Source of the DNA: Cytophagales bacterium
GTDB taxonomy: Bacteria > Bacteroidota > Bacteroidia > Cytophagales > Microscillaceae
NCBI GenBank assembly: GCA_004293905.1
Contig: RDZE01000015.1
Coordinates: 358,117-422,116, forward strand
Reading direction: 5' to 3'
DNA: 64,000 nt
Every line of letters starts with the position of its first letter. Position 1 is the stretch's first letter. The translations under genes and the position numbers were made by a program. The notes beneath the pieces are model-generated. The model had not been told where the DNA came from. It saw only the letters and a program-made list of their open reading frames with translations, and did no database searches. Shown here in pieces: positions 15,752-24,086 of the stretch.

Positions 15752-17320
15752 ATGAAGAAAATAGTAGAGCATACACTTAGCCCTGAAATTGCTTACGAAC
15801 CCGAAGCATTACGACAATATCTCCAAAAACAATATATACAACAAAATGCTACATGGGAGTTTCAGATTCTGAAACGCTCTATCGATGCAAGGCACAATCC
15901 TATTAAGGTCAATTTGCAGATAGAAATAAGCCAAAATGAGCCTCTTACTCCTCTTTATATTGCCCAAAATAACTATACAAATGTAAGCCAAAAACCACAA
16001 GCTATTATCGTAGGGGCGGGTCCGGCAGGGCTTTTTGCTGCTCTACGCCTCATAGAATTAGGCATCAAGCCCATTGTGCTAGAAAGAGGCAAAGACGTAA
16101 GAAGTCGCCGCCGCGATTTAGCTGCTATCAACAAAGCACAAATTGTTAATCCTCATTCTAACTATTGTTTTGGTGAAGGAGGCGCAGGTACTTATTCAGA
16201 CGGAAAACTTTATACACGCTCCAAAAAGAGAGGTGATATTCGCCGTATTCTCGAAATATTAGTAAGACATGGCGCACAAGAAGAAATTTTGATAGAAGCA
16301 CACCCTCATATAGGCACTAACAAACTTCCTAAAATAGTAGAAAACCTTCGTCAAAGTATTATAGATGCAGGTGGCGAAGTACACTTTGATACCCAAGTCA
16401 TTGACCTCATTATAGACAAAGCACAAATTAAAGGAGTCATTACTCAAAACCAAGACACCCTCAAAGGCATAGGGGTCATTTTAGCCACAGGGCACTCTGC
16501 ACGTGATATTTTTCAGCTCTTAGCACACAAAAAAATACACATAGAAGCCAAACCTTTTGCCTTAGGCGTGAGAGTAGAGCATAATCAAATGCTTATTAAT
16601 GAAATACAATACAAAAAAGAAGCAGCCAACCCTTATCTTCCTGCTGCTGCCTATAGTTGGGTAGAACAAGTAGACCATAACCAACAACAAAAAGGAGTAT
16701 TCTCATTTTGTATGTGCCCCGGTGGGTTTATTGTGCCTTCAGCTACTGCTATGGGTGAGGTTGTTGTCAATGGAATGTCTCCCTCGCGCCGTAACTCTAA
16801 GTTCGCAAACTCAGGCATTGTGGTATCAGTCGAGTGGGCAGATTTAAAACCTTATTGGCAGTACGAAGCCTTAGCAGCTTTACACTTTCAGCAAGAAGTA
16901 GAGCAAAAAGCCTGTCATATTGCTGGTGGTACTCAAAAAGCCCCTGCACAACGTTTAGAAGATTTTGTCAATAAAAAAGTTTCAGATAGCCTACTAATTA
17001 CTTCTTACCAACCGGGTTTGGTATCTGTAGATATGGACAGTGTACTTCCTGCTTGGATAGCCAATAGCCTACGCAAGGGTTTTAAAGCCATTGGTAAAAA
17101 AATGAAAGGTTATTTAAGCAATGAAGCGCAAATCGTAGGAGTAGAAAGTCGAACTTCTTCTCCTGTAAAAATACCTCGTGATAAAGATACTTGGCAACAC
17201 CCTCAAATCAAAGGATTGTTCCCTTGTGGCGAAGGGGCTGGCTATGCAGGAGGTATTATGTCTGCGGCTATAGATGGAGAAAAATGTGCAGAAAAGCTAC
17301 AAGAGTGGGCAAATGGCTAA
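15752..17320 (+). CDS. NAD(P)/FAD-dependent oxidoreductase (FAD-dependent dehydrogenase family)
   Basis: A 522-residue cytoplasmic flavoprotein. The N-terminal ~80 residues form a small alpha/beta domain, followed by the FAD-binding motif VGAGPAGLFAALRLIELG near residues 88-105 and ERGKDVRSRRRD. Later come FGEGGAGTYSDGKLYTR, an ATGHSARD second-nucleotide motif, and CPGG. This matches a widespread family of uncharacterised FAD-dependent dehydrogenases of about 520 residues. The substrate is unknown. Its last four bases overlap the end of the convergent gene at 17317. Confidence 0.82.
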   Translation: MKKIVEHTLSPEIAYEPEALRQYLQKQYIQQNATWEFQILKRSIDARHNPIKVNLQIEISQNEPLTPLYIAQNNYTNVSQKPQAIIVGAGPAGLFAALRLIELGIKPIVLERGKDVRSRRRDLAAINKAQIVNPHSNYCFGEGGAGTYSDGKLYTRSKKRGDIRRILEILVRHGAQEEILIEAHPHIGTNKLPKIVENLRQSIIDAGGEVHFDTQVIDLIIDKAQIKGVITQNQDTLKGIGVILATGHSARDIFQLLAHKKIHIEAKPFALGVRVEHNQMLINEIQYKKEAANPYLPAAAYSWVEQVDHNQQQKGVFSFCMCPGGFIVPSATAMGEVVVNGMSPSRRNSKFANSGIVVSVEWADLKPYWQYEALAALHFQQEVEQKACHIAGGTQKAPAQRLEDFVNKKVSDSLLITSYQPGLVSVDMDSVLPAWIANSLRKGFKAIGKKMKGYLSNEAQIVGVESRTSSPVKIPRDKDTWQHPQIKGLFPCGEGAGYAGGIMSAAIDGEKCAEKLQEWANG

Positions 17321-17823
17321 CCCCACATAATCAAATATACATCTGGTTGGGTAATATTGCTTTGGTTCGGTCTATGATTAGGGTCAGGCATTACCTCGAA
17401 AAACTCTATATTGCCTTGTTTGTATTTCTTGAACAATGCTGTAAGCATACCTCTATTGAAATAAGAAGGATAGGGCGTACAACATTCTATTTTTATTTCT
17501 CGCTTTTGTATATCTATATAGTGAATTTGAAAATACCCTGCATATCTATTGCGGTGCATTTTTCTGAAATGTAGATGCAAATGAGTAACCGCAGCATCAA
17601 AATTTTGAATACGTGCAGGAAAATATAAAGATTGTGCAAATAATTTCCCTACTTGGAAACTTTGCGTAGGTGTCATTTTTTCAAATAATTTCCAAATGCT
17701 ATGCATTAACACCCATCTTTCGGCAGAGGAATCGTTTTCTTGTGGTGTTTCAGGGCTCATGACCCATTGTAGTTGCGAAAGCATTTTAGCAGATACTTCT
17801 ACGTCCTGAAATATAGTTTGCAT
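17317..17823 (-). CDS. hypothetical soluble protein
   Basis: 168 residues, no signal peptide or membrane segment. Features: an acidic N-terminal half, an aromatic/basic middle (LHLHFRKMHRNRYAGYFQIHYID), a beta strand with KIECCTPYPSYFNRGMLTALFKKY, and a proline/asparagine-rich end. The arrangement of strands with CCTPYPSYFNRG is reminiscent of small sensory folds such as V4R/HNOB relatives, but I cannot support an assignment. It is convergent with the FAD enzyme gene (four-base overlap at the stops). Confidence 0.6.
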   Translation of the reverse strand: MQTIFQDVEVSAKMLSQLQWVMSPETPQENDSSAERWVLMHSIWKLFEKMTPTQSFQVGKLFAQSLYFPARIQNFDAAVTHLHLHFRKMHRNRYAGYFQIHYIDIQKREIKIECCTPYPSYFNRGMLTALFKKYKQGNIEFFEVMPDPNHRPNQSNITQPDVYLIMWG

Positions 17824-17878
17824 TGTCTATAGTGATTTTATGAAAATATTTCATAAATCATGCCATTTTATCTCTTTT

Positions 17879-19399
17879 CTAAGTAAATAATTTCTCAATG
17901 GCTTCTCCTGCCAACACTATGATTAAAGATTTGGGAAGACTTTCATTGCCTTCTGGAAAATGACTTTTGGGTTTCATATCTTTGTTGTTTTTACCCCATT
18001 CAGCTTGTGGCTGTAGGCTCAAAAACATTGCCTTTCTATCAGGGGCGAGTGCCATTGCCGAGAAGTAGGCATCTATGGGGGCACTCCCTACCTGAAAAAT
18101 TTCACCTTGATCTATGCCTTGCATCGGGACATAAAAAATACCATTATTCTTAAATTTTTTGTAGGCACTCTGTTTCATCTCATTGATGCTCATAGCAGTA
18201 GCTAACCATAAATTATTTTGGTGGTCGAAGAGTAAAAAAGCAGGAGCGGCAAAATGCTCTCCTCCTTTCAAAAATATTTCTTGTGTGAAAGAAGTTGCCT
18301 TGTGATTGGCTTTTTCCTCCCTGATTCTAAGAAGATTGCCCATAGGGTATTCTCCTTGTCCATAACCTTTGTTTGCTATAAAAATGTTATGACTAATAGG
18401 GTCTATTTTCAGATCTTGCGGATAAGGTAGAGGTGTTCCTCCTTTTTCGAGAGCCGTTTGGTGGAGAGTAGCCAATGGTATAGATGCTTTATTCTGCTCT
18501 GCAATCAATTCCCAACGATTTTGAGTTAGGTTTGCCACAAAAAGTTGCCCCTCATCAAAACTTTGCGCAGTTCGAAGTATGTATTTATACAAACACCCAT
18601 TGGGTTGTGCATCTACAAAATACAATACACTTCCATCTGCACTAAAATCTAACCCTGCATGATTACAACGCCCTAATGTAACTAATTTTTGGGCACTTTG
18701 CTCATTAGGTAATAATTGTGTAACCCAACCATAGTGTCTAAGAGGAGGAGTATATGCCAATTCCCAAGCATACAATTGTTTGTCCCATAATTCTTCAGAA
18801 TTATGCTCTGATACTAAGATTGTTCGCCAAGGAGTAATGCTGACCGTTTTAGCTCCAACCAATCCCATTGCTTTGGGGTAGCCATCTATGACAGTGTTAT
18901 TAGGAGCGAAGGATACTTCTGAAAAGGCATTAATCGCAAAACTTCCTTTGTTCTCATCTTTTTTAAACTCCCAACCGTTGCCACTATTCTTAAGTGGCAA
19001 CAGTACACCCCCTGTTTGTTTCATTTCTTTTTCTATGAGTGTGGGTTGAAGTTCTTCAATATTTGTGGGTCGCTTCCAAGCATTGGGTTTTTCAAAATTA
19101 ATCCATAAATAGCCTTCATTACTTCCTTTCAGCACAGGCAAAAAGCCTATTCCGCTATGGTTTGCCCAAATTTTATCTTGATTGGCTAAGGTTTCACCTT
19201 CTTGAAATAAAATAGTATATATGATTTTAGAAGGGAAAATAAGAAAATCTTCTTCTGAAGGTTGTATAGGATTGAAGGGTAAAGATAGTTTTTGGGCAAG
19301 TGTGGAGGCAAAAGTTTGCGTGGGTGGTAATAAACTAAACCCCAATGAAGTAAGTGTGATGTGGGTAAGAAAACGGCGACGAGAGAAAGACTTTTTCAT
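17879..19399 (-). CDS. PhoX-like (DUF839) Tat-exported protein
   Basis: 506 residues. The N-terminus carries a twin-arginine signal (SFSRRRFLTHITLTSLGFSLLPP), so the folded protein would be exported by the Tat pathway; tatC is 4.7 kb away. The body is a PhoX/DUF839 propeller-like domain: AMGLVGAKTVSITPWRTILVSEHN, then YAWELAYTPPLRHYGWVTQLLP, then LGRCNHAGLDFSADGSVLYFVDAQPNG, and late FLLFDHQNNLWLATAM. PhoX proteins are calcium-iron alkaline phosphatases. Many DUF839 relatives have no shown activity, so phosphatase function is inferred only at family level. A terminator separates it from the upstream gene. Confidence 0.8.
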   Translation of the reverse strand: MKKSFSRRRFLTHITLTSLGFSLLPPTQTFASTLAQKLSLPFNPIQPSEEDFLIFPSKIIYTILFQEGETLANQDKIWANHSGIGFLPVLKGSNEGYLWINFEKPNAWKRPTNIEELQPTLIEKEMKQTGGVLLPLKNSGNGWEFKKDENKGSFAINAFSEVSFAPNNTVIDGYPKAMGLVGAKTVSITPWRTILVSEHNSEELWDKQLYAWELAYTPPLRHYGWVTQLLPNEQSAQKLVTLGRCNHAGLDFSADGSVLYFVDAQPNGCLYKYILRTAQSFDEGQLFVANLTQNRWELIAEQNKASIPLATLHQTALEKGGTPLPYPQDLKIDPISHNIFIANKGYGQGEYPMGNLLRIREEKANHKATSFTQEIFLKGGEHFAAPAFLLFDHQNNLWLATAMSINEMKQSAYKKFKNNGIFYVPMQGIDQGEIFQVGSAPIDAYFSAMALAPDRKAMFLSLQPQAEWGKNNKDMKPKSHFPEGNESLPKSLIIVLAGEAIEKLFT

Positions 19400-19416
19400 A
19401 TTGGATTAATTTTAAA

Positions 19417-19445
19417 AAGACCTTGTAATTTACTCACAAGGTCTT
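19417..19445 (-). terminator. terminator of the TerC-lipoprotein gene set
   Basis: A perfect 10-base stem AAGACCTTGT / ACAAGGTCTT with a nine-base loop. Read on the minus strand it is followed by TTTTTAAAA. It ends transcription after the lipoprotein gene (stop at 19485) and before the PhoX-like gene (start at 19399). Confidence 0.75.
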
Positions 19446-19484
19446 AAAGAAAGGGTATATTGAATCTTATTTAATGAGAGAATG

Positions 19485-20273
19485 CTATTTACCATAGCTT
19501 CCACTTCTTGAGCGCGAGCTACTACTACTACTACTACTGCTGCTATTGCTCCCTGAACCATAACGTGAGGTAGAACGTGTAGTACTGCTGTTGGACTGAG
19601 CTACACGGCTGCGGAGTTTGCTTTTGAAAGACGAACTACCGCCTGTATTGCGCGAGTGAAAATCTGGGTTGGTACGAGTAGTTAAAGAACCCGAAGTACC
19701 ATATTGGTAGCGTCCATTGATGCGTTGTCCATAATAAGGAGAACGCCCCATATAGTTATCGCGATAATCATAATAAGAAGAACGATATACGGGCGCAGTC
19801 ATCAGATTGAACATAGAACTCATAAAGGCATATTTTCCATAAAACTCCCAAAATGAATTACCGCTGTTGTCTGTACGCCATTGTCCATATTGCTTGTTAC
19901 CTACATAATTGCTATAGCCCGGAGGTGCAGGTATTTTAGATATTTTACCATCTTCGCCTTTTGAGGCTAATTCTAATCCTAAATTATCTTCATTGCGAAC
20001 AAAGAATTCTTGATCTACTTCTTTCCATTCTGTGATTTCTTCTTTCTTTTTGGTACTATCAGTCAGATTTTTAATCACTTTGTATTTATGTCTGTATTGG
20101 TTATCATCAAAATCCATATCGTATAATACGATAGAAAATGTTTTTTCTTTGTCTAATGATTTTATAAGCCCATCTACAGGGTTTTGAACATACTTCTTTT
20201 CAGCACTTCCACTACAAGCGGCTAAAAAAGCAAGTGTAAATATTAATAATACATTTTTAAGATAATCTTTCAT
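19485..20273 (-). CDS. lipoprotein with a Ser-rich C-terminus
   Basis: 262 residues. Residues 1-20 are a lipoprotein signal (LLIFTLAFLAAC-SGS), with C20 as the lipid-attachment cysteine. The mature part has a mixed region (KTFSIVLYDMDFDDNQYRHKYKVI), an aromatic Gly/Tyr/Trp/Arg middle (YGQWRTDNSGNSFWEFYGKYAF, YYDYRDNYMGRSPYYG), and a serine/arginine/glycine-rich tail with an unbroken run of ten serines. Unknown function. It is the last gene of a minus-strand run behind TerC, a 67-residue protein and a DUF4178 protein. The tail is encoded by a trinucleotide run (19521-19538) that could vary in length. Confidence 0.72.
   Translation of the reverse strand: MKDYLKNVLLIFTLAFLAACSGSAEKKYVQNPVDGLIKSLDKEKTFSIVLYDMDFDDNQYRHKYKVIKNLTDSTKKKEEITEWKEVDQEFFVRNEDNLGLELASKGEDGKISKIPAPPGYSNYVGNKQYGQWRTDNSGNSFWEFYGKYAFMSSMFNLMTAPVYRSSYYDYRDNYMGRSPYYGQRINGRYQYGTSGSLTTRTNPDFHSRNTGGSSSFKSKLRSRVAQSNSSTTRSTSRYGSGSNSSSSSSSSSSRSRSGSYGK
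19521..19544. repeat. trinucleotide microsatellite coding for polyserine
   Basis: Six consecutive ACT units followed by two GCT units on the plus strand, read on the minus strand as AGC and AGT serine codons in the lipoprotein tail. Length changes would keep the frame. Confidence 0.8.
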
Positions 20274-20311
20274 TGTGTTTTTTGTTTTGGTGAATTGATA
20301 AAGCTGTTGTG

Positions 20312-20854
20312 TTAGGGTAGAATAATATTTGAAAATTCATATTCTTTTAGTATAATACCTACGGTGGCTTCGAATTCATCTTCGTCCCAACGTTCGATAT
20401 GCATTACTTTTTCATCTTTCTCATCATAATACACCCATACGATAAATTCTTCCCAATTGTCATTTTCTATATTTCGGAAATAACCTACACTTTCTCTACC
20501 TCTAAAATAGCGAGTTCCTTCATAAAGAATTTCACTGGGGGGTACATCGTGAGTTTTAATGTGTTGGGTAAGTTGTGGGTCTATTTGTCGTGGATTTATT
20601 TTCTGCAACCACTGACATTGCAATTCATCATCTTCTTGAAGATATAAATAGTAGACTTGGTCTATATTTTTGAGTTGGAATTCATCTGTAAAGTATTCGT
20701 TTCCCCAGTCATATTCGTACTGTGCTGTTACTTGCCAAGTTTCTAAATTATAGTCTAAGAACGCTCCCTTTTTCAGTTTGCTTACGCTAAGGTCTGAGGG
20801 GTCAAAATTAGGTTTGTATTCTTCCTTTTTTTTCTTTTTAAACCAATTAAACAT
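20312..20854 (-). CDS. DUF4178 domain-containing protein
   Basis: About 180 residues from the ATG at 20854 (MFNWFKKKKKEE...); the frame runs upstream to 20905, but those extra residues look unrelated. A lysine-rich start is followed by strands and acidic loops: LKKGAFLDYNLETWQVTAQYEYDWG, then FTDEFQLKNIDQVYYLYLQEDDE, and near the end EEFIVWVYYDEKDEKVMHIERWDEDEFEATVG. This fits the DUF4178 family, often found in clusters with polyamine-synthesis, DUF350 or TerC genes. Cytoplasmic. Function unknown. Confidence 0.75.
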   Translation of the reverse strand: MFNWFKKKKKEEYKPNFDPSDLSVSKLKKGAFLDYNLETWQVTAQYEYDWGNEYFTDEFQLKNIDQVYYLYLQEDDELQCQWLQKINPRQIDPQLTQHIKTHDVPPSEILYEGTRYFRGRESVGYFRNIENDNWEEFIVWVYYDEKDEKVMHIERWDEDEFEATVGIILKEYEFSNIILP

Positions 20855-20908
20855 ATCATTGAGGGTTTTGATGTAAATAAACGAAAAATAAACTAAAAAA
20901 GTCAATTT

Positions 20909-21112
20909 TTAGAGTTCTAATTTTTGCAATTTACCAAAAGGCAGTTGTTGGATTACATTGCTGAGGGCTTCTTCTTTTCCTTCTAAGCCAAATTTGTCTA
21001 AATTTTTGATGGGGCGGTCGGCACGGAAGTAAGCAACTAAGACAAATTTTTCATCTCTTAGTTGTATGTAGTCAGGTATTTTGGCTTTTCCCTTTACTTT
21101 GATGATATACAT
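20909..21112 (-). CDS. small conserved-type protein in the TerC/DUF4178 set
   Basis: 67 residues, beta-rich and soluble: MYIIKVKGKAKIPDYIQLRD, then KFVLVAYFRADRP, then a C-terminal helix. I recall small proteins with a similar start next to DUF4178 genes in other Bacteroidota, but have no function for them. It lies 55 bases from the DUF4178 gene and 68 bases from terC, all on the same strand, consistent with an operon. Confidence 0.65.
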   Translation of the reverse strand: MYIIKVKGKAKIPDYIQLRDEKFVLVAYFRADRPIKNLDKFGLEGKEEALSNVIQQLPFGKLQKLEL

Positions 21113-21180
21113 ATATAGTTATGATTTAATGGCTAATAAGTATAGTCATAACTGTTTTGGGTTGAATAATGTTTATTTCA

Positions 21181-22302
21181 CTATTTTTCTATTTGTACTG
21201 AAGTAGCCTCCGTACCGTCATTGGCTTGTGTGGCGGCACCGTGTACTTTTTTCTTGGGAGGAAAAAGTAATGAAGCGATGACACTGATAGCAAGAATACC
21301 TAATATAACAATGAGTGAATAGTGTGATTTGAAGCCTATAGGTTTGAGTACATTTTCGTAGGCAATCATTTTTACGCCAATAAACATTAGTAAGAAAGCG
21401 AGCCCTGTTTTCAGATAGTGAAAAATATGCATCACATTAGAGAGGAAAAAGAACATAGAGCGCAAGCCCATAATGGCAAATATATTGGAGAAAAAGACGA
21501 TATAGGGGTCTTTGGTTACGGCAAATACAGCAGGAACGGAATCTACAGCGAAAAGCAAATCTGTGAATTCGATGATGAGTACTACCAAAAACAAAGGAGT
21601 AATCATAAAAACGCCTTGTCTATTGCGTACAAAGAATTTATCATTCACATAGCGAGGAATGACCGTGAAATAGCGAGAGGCAAAGCGTACAATTGGGTTT
21701 TTTTCGGTGTCTATTTCTTCATCTTCTTTGTCAAAAAACATTTTTGCACCCGATATTATCAAAAATCCACCAAAAATATAAAGGATAAAATGAAAGTTAT
21801 GTATCAGGGCTGAGCCTACAAATATGAAAATAAAACGCATCACTACGGCTCCTAATATACCCCACATGAGCACTTTTTTATAGTATTTTTCGCGAACGCC
21901 AAAAGAGGTAAAAATAAGAATGATGACAAAAATATTATCTACAGAAAGTGAGTACTCTAATAAATAACCTGTAATAAATTCTATAGCCATATTGGAGCGG
22001 TAACTTGCTAAACTGGCTTCAAAATCGTTGGGGTTGAGGGTTACGTCTTCGGGGTCATCAAGGTATTCGAGTACGATTTTATCTAACTCTTTAAAATTAT
22101 CAATGCCGTGTATAAGATGTCCATAGTTGAGTAGAATGGTGTAAAATACCAATGCGCAAACGACCCATACAAAACTCCAAGCAGCGGCTTCTTTGAAAGA
22201 GATGACATGTTGCTTACGGTTAAAAAGCCCCAAGTCAAGCATTAACATAGTAAAGATAAATAATAAGAAGCCTAAGAAAAAGAAAAATTCGTTGTAACCC
22301 AT
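21181..22302 (-). CDS. TerC/Alx family membrane protein (likely metal exporter)
   Basis: 373 residues with about eight or nine membrane helices. The family signature is present twice: EYSLSVDNIFVIILIF near residue 115 and EFTDLLFAVDSVPAVFAVTKD near residue 245, each with an acidic residue and Asp-Asn or Asp-Ser in the helix. TerC/Alx proteins are linked to manganese export and, in some bacteria, to tellurite resistance or metallation of exported enzymes. The chain ends in a cytoplasmic Lys/Pro segment and a hydrophilic tail. It is first in the minus-strand run TerC / 67-aa / DUF4178 / lipoprotein. I looked for a yybP-ykoY manganese riboswitch upstream and did not see one. Confidence 0.88.
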   Translation of the reverse strand: MGYNEFFFFLGFLLFIFTMLMLDLGLFNRKQHVISFKEAAAWSFVWVVCALVFYTILLNYGHLIHGIDNFKELDKIVLEYLDDPEDVTLNPNDFEASLASYRSNMAIEFITGYLLEYSLSVDNIFVIILIFTSFGVREKYYKKVLMWGILGAVVMRFIFIFVGSALIHNFHFILYIFGGFLIISGAKMFFDKEDEEIDTEKNPIVRFASRYFTVIPRYVNDKFFVRNRQGVFMITPLFLVVLIIEFTDLLFAVDSVPAVFAVTKDPYIVFFSNIFAIMGLRSMFFFLSNVMHIFHYLKTGLAFLLMFIGVKMIAYENVLKPIGFKSHYSLIVILGILAISVIASLLFPPKKKVHGAATQANDGTEATSVQIEK

Positions 22303-22487
22303 CAGGAAAAGTGATTTAGAGATGTAATTGTTTTATTGCTTATACGTTACTTTGTTTTTGATGTGTAATGATAACGTAAGATTTATATTTTTTATGTTTG
22401 TTTTGTGCAAAATAATCAAATCTTTTTTGAATTGCCCTACAAAAGTACAAAAAAAGATTTTAACTTTACGAATATTTTTTTGTATTG

Positions 22488-23312
22488 ATGCAAGCAAGTA
22501 CTCATTTCATTACGATAGGGCAGTCAAAACTATCTTACCAAAAATATGGTGAAGGTGCCGAAATTTGGCTTTGCTTTCATGGTTTTGGGCAAGACCACAG
22601 TTTTATTATGCCGTTGGTTCACTCATTGCAAAAAGCATGCACATTTTACAGTTTCGATATGTTTTTTCATGGGCAAAGTCATTGGGAAGAGGCTTCAGAG
22701 GCTATCAGTAGTGTTTTTTGGCAGCAATGTTTGGAAGTATTTTTTTTGCAAGAATCTTCTATCAATACTTTTTCAGTATTGGGCTATAGTTTAGGGGGTA
22801 AATTTGCTTTGGCTACTCTTTTGGCACAGCCTCAGAGGGTAAAAAAAATGGTTTTAGTGGCTTCTGAAGGCATTGAGGAACATCGTGTATATAAAATAGC
22901 GACACGAAACAGTTGGGGGCGTTTTTTCTTCAAAAAATTTACGCATCAAGCGCATAGCCCTATCCCTTGGCTACTTGATGGTGCTCAAAAAATGAGGCTT
23001 ATCCCTACCAAAACACACCATTTCATACAACAACAATGGCAATCGCCCGAAAATAGAAAAAAACTGTATCGTACTTGGCAGTTGACGCGCGGGCTTTTTT
23101 TTCAACCTATTGTTGTGGCGGAGCTGCTTTGTAAATACCAAATTGTTACGCACTTTGTAATAGGCAACCACGATACTGTAGTACCTTTTGCACGGGTGCG
23201 CGCTTTGTATAAATTACTGCCTGATGCACTCAAAATTTTGACTTTTGTAGATGCCAAACATCATCAAATTATTCGGAATATGGAAAATAATATATTAATT
23301 TTGCCCTCATAA
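22488..23312 (+). CDS. alpha/beta hydrolase
   Basis: 274 residues from the ATG at 22488; a TTG directly before it is in frame. Alpha/beta-hydrolase signatures: CFHGFGQDHSF (oxyanion-hole region) near residue 29, nucleophile elbow GYSLGG near 98, and a C-terminal aspartate (GNHDTVVPF) and histidine (AKHHQII) completing the triad. No signal peptide, so cytoplasmic. The substrate cannot be read from the sequence. It is followed after 25 bases by a methyltransferase gene and then tatC. Confidence 0.82.
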   Translation: MQASTHFITIGQSKLSYQKYGEGAEIWLCFHGFGQDHSFIMPLVHSLQKACTFYSFDMFFHGQSHWEEASEAISSVFWQQCLEVFFLQESSINTFSVLGYSLGGKFALATLLAQPQRVKKMVLVASEGIEEHRVYKIATRNSWGRFFFKKFTHQAHSPIPWLLDGAQKMRLIPTKTHHFIQQQWQSPENRKKLYRTWQLTRGLFFQPIVVAELLCKYQIVTHFVIGNHDTVVPFARVRALYKLLPDALKILTFVDAKHHQIIRNMENNILILPS

Positions 23313-23337
23313 TTCTTTAGCACTCACTATTTTTCTC

Positions 23338-24060
23338 ATGTATACCCACCTATTCGCAACCTCTTCTTGGAGTAATTATTGGCAAAAAGGAGATATTTTC
23401 AACGCACTTATGCGTTTCAATGCCGAGTATTGTCTTCAAAAAATGTCTAAGGTGCATCGTCTAACCTCTACTGACCGTGTATTGGAGATTGGCTTTGGAG
23501 AGGGGCATTTTATAGAGGCTTGGCAGGGGCAAGTAGCTACTTACTGCGGGGTAGATGTATCAGAGAGCTATGTAACAAAAGTAAAACAACAATTTTCAGC
23601 TTATCCACATATTCATCTCTATCCCTTACCCGAAGACGACTATCTCAATTTTTCATTCTTAGAAAAACACGGTAAATTTAATTTTATTTGGGTGATGAGT
23701 GTGTTGCAATATTATAAAAACATAGAAGAAGTACACCTTTTAATTACTGAACTTAAAAACTTAGCTGCTCCAAATGCGGTTTGTATTTTGGCAGACTTGA
23801 TAGTAGATGATAAACCATTTAAAGACTTATTTACTATCAGTGCTTATTGTCTTAAGCGAGGTAAATTATTTACATTCTTACGTTTTATGTGGCAAGCGCG
23901 GTTTTCTCAGTATTATCAAATGCGACAAAAACAAGGATTGTTGCAAATATCGGCTGATGAATGGGCGACAATTATTGAGAAACAAAACCTTAGGGCGCAT
24001 TTTATTAATGAGCCACTTACACCGCAAAGTAGTAGAAAACACCTTATGATTCAATTTTAG
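23338..24060 (+). CDS. class I SAM-dependent methyltransferase
   Basis: 240 residues. SAM-binding motif I is VLEIGFGEGHFIEAW (about 50-64), motif II region YCGVDVSESYVTKVKQQF, and a late FNFIWVMSVLQYYKNIEE stretch typical of UbiE/MenG-like folds. No membrane segments. The substrate is unknown. It sits between an alpha/beta hydrolase and tatC with short gaps, so the three are probably co-transcribed. Confidence 0.85.
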   Translation: MYTHLFATSSWSNYWQKGDIFNALMRFNAEYCLQKMSKVHRLTSTDRVLEIGFGEGHFIEAWQGQVATYCGVDVSESYVTKVKQQFSAYPHIHLYPLPEDDYLNFSFLEKHGKFNFIWVMSVLQYYKNIEEVHLLITELKNLAAPNAVCILADLIVDDKPFKDLFTISAYCLKRGKLFTFLRFMWQARFSQYYQMRQKQGLLQISADEWATIIEKQNLRAHFINEPLTPQSSRKHLMIQF

Positions 24061-24086
24061 AAAACAAACCAACCCAATAACTCACT

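Noticed and set aside
22303..22487. Manganese (yybP-ykoY) riboswitch upstream of terC
   Set aside because: TerC/Alx genes often have one, but I could not find the conserved paired elements; the region only shows a -7-like box on the minus strand (22447-22440).
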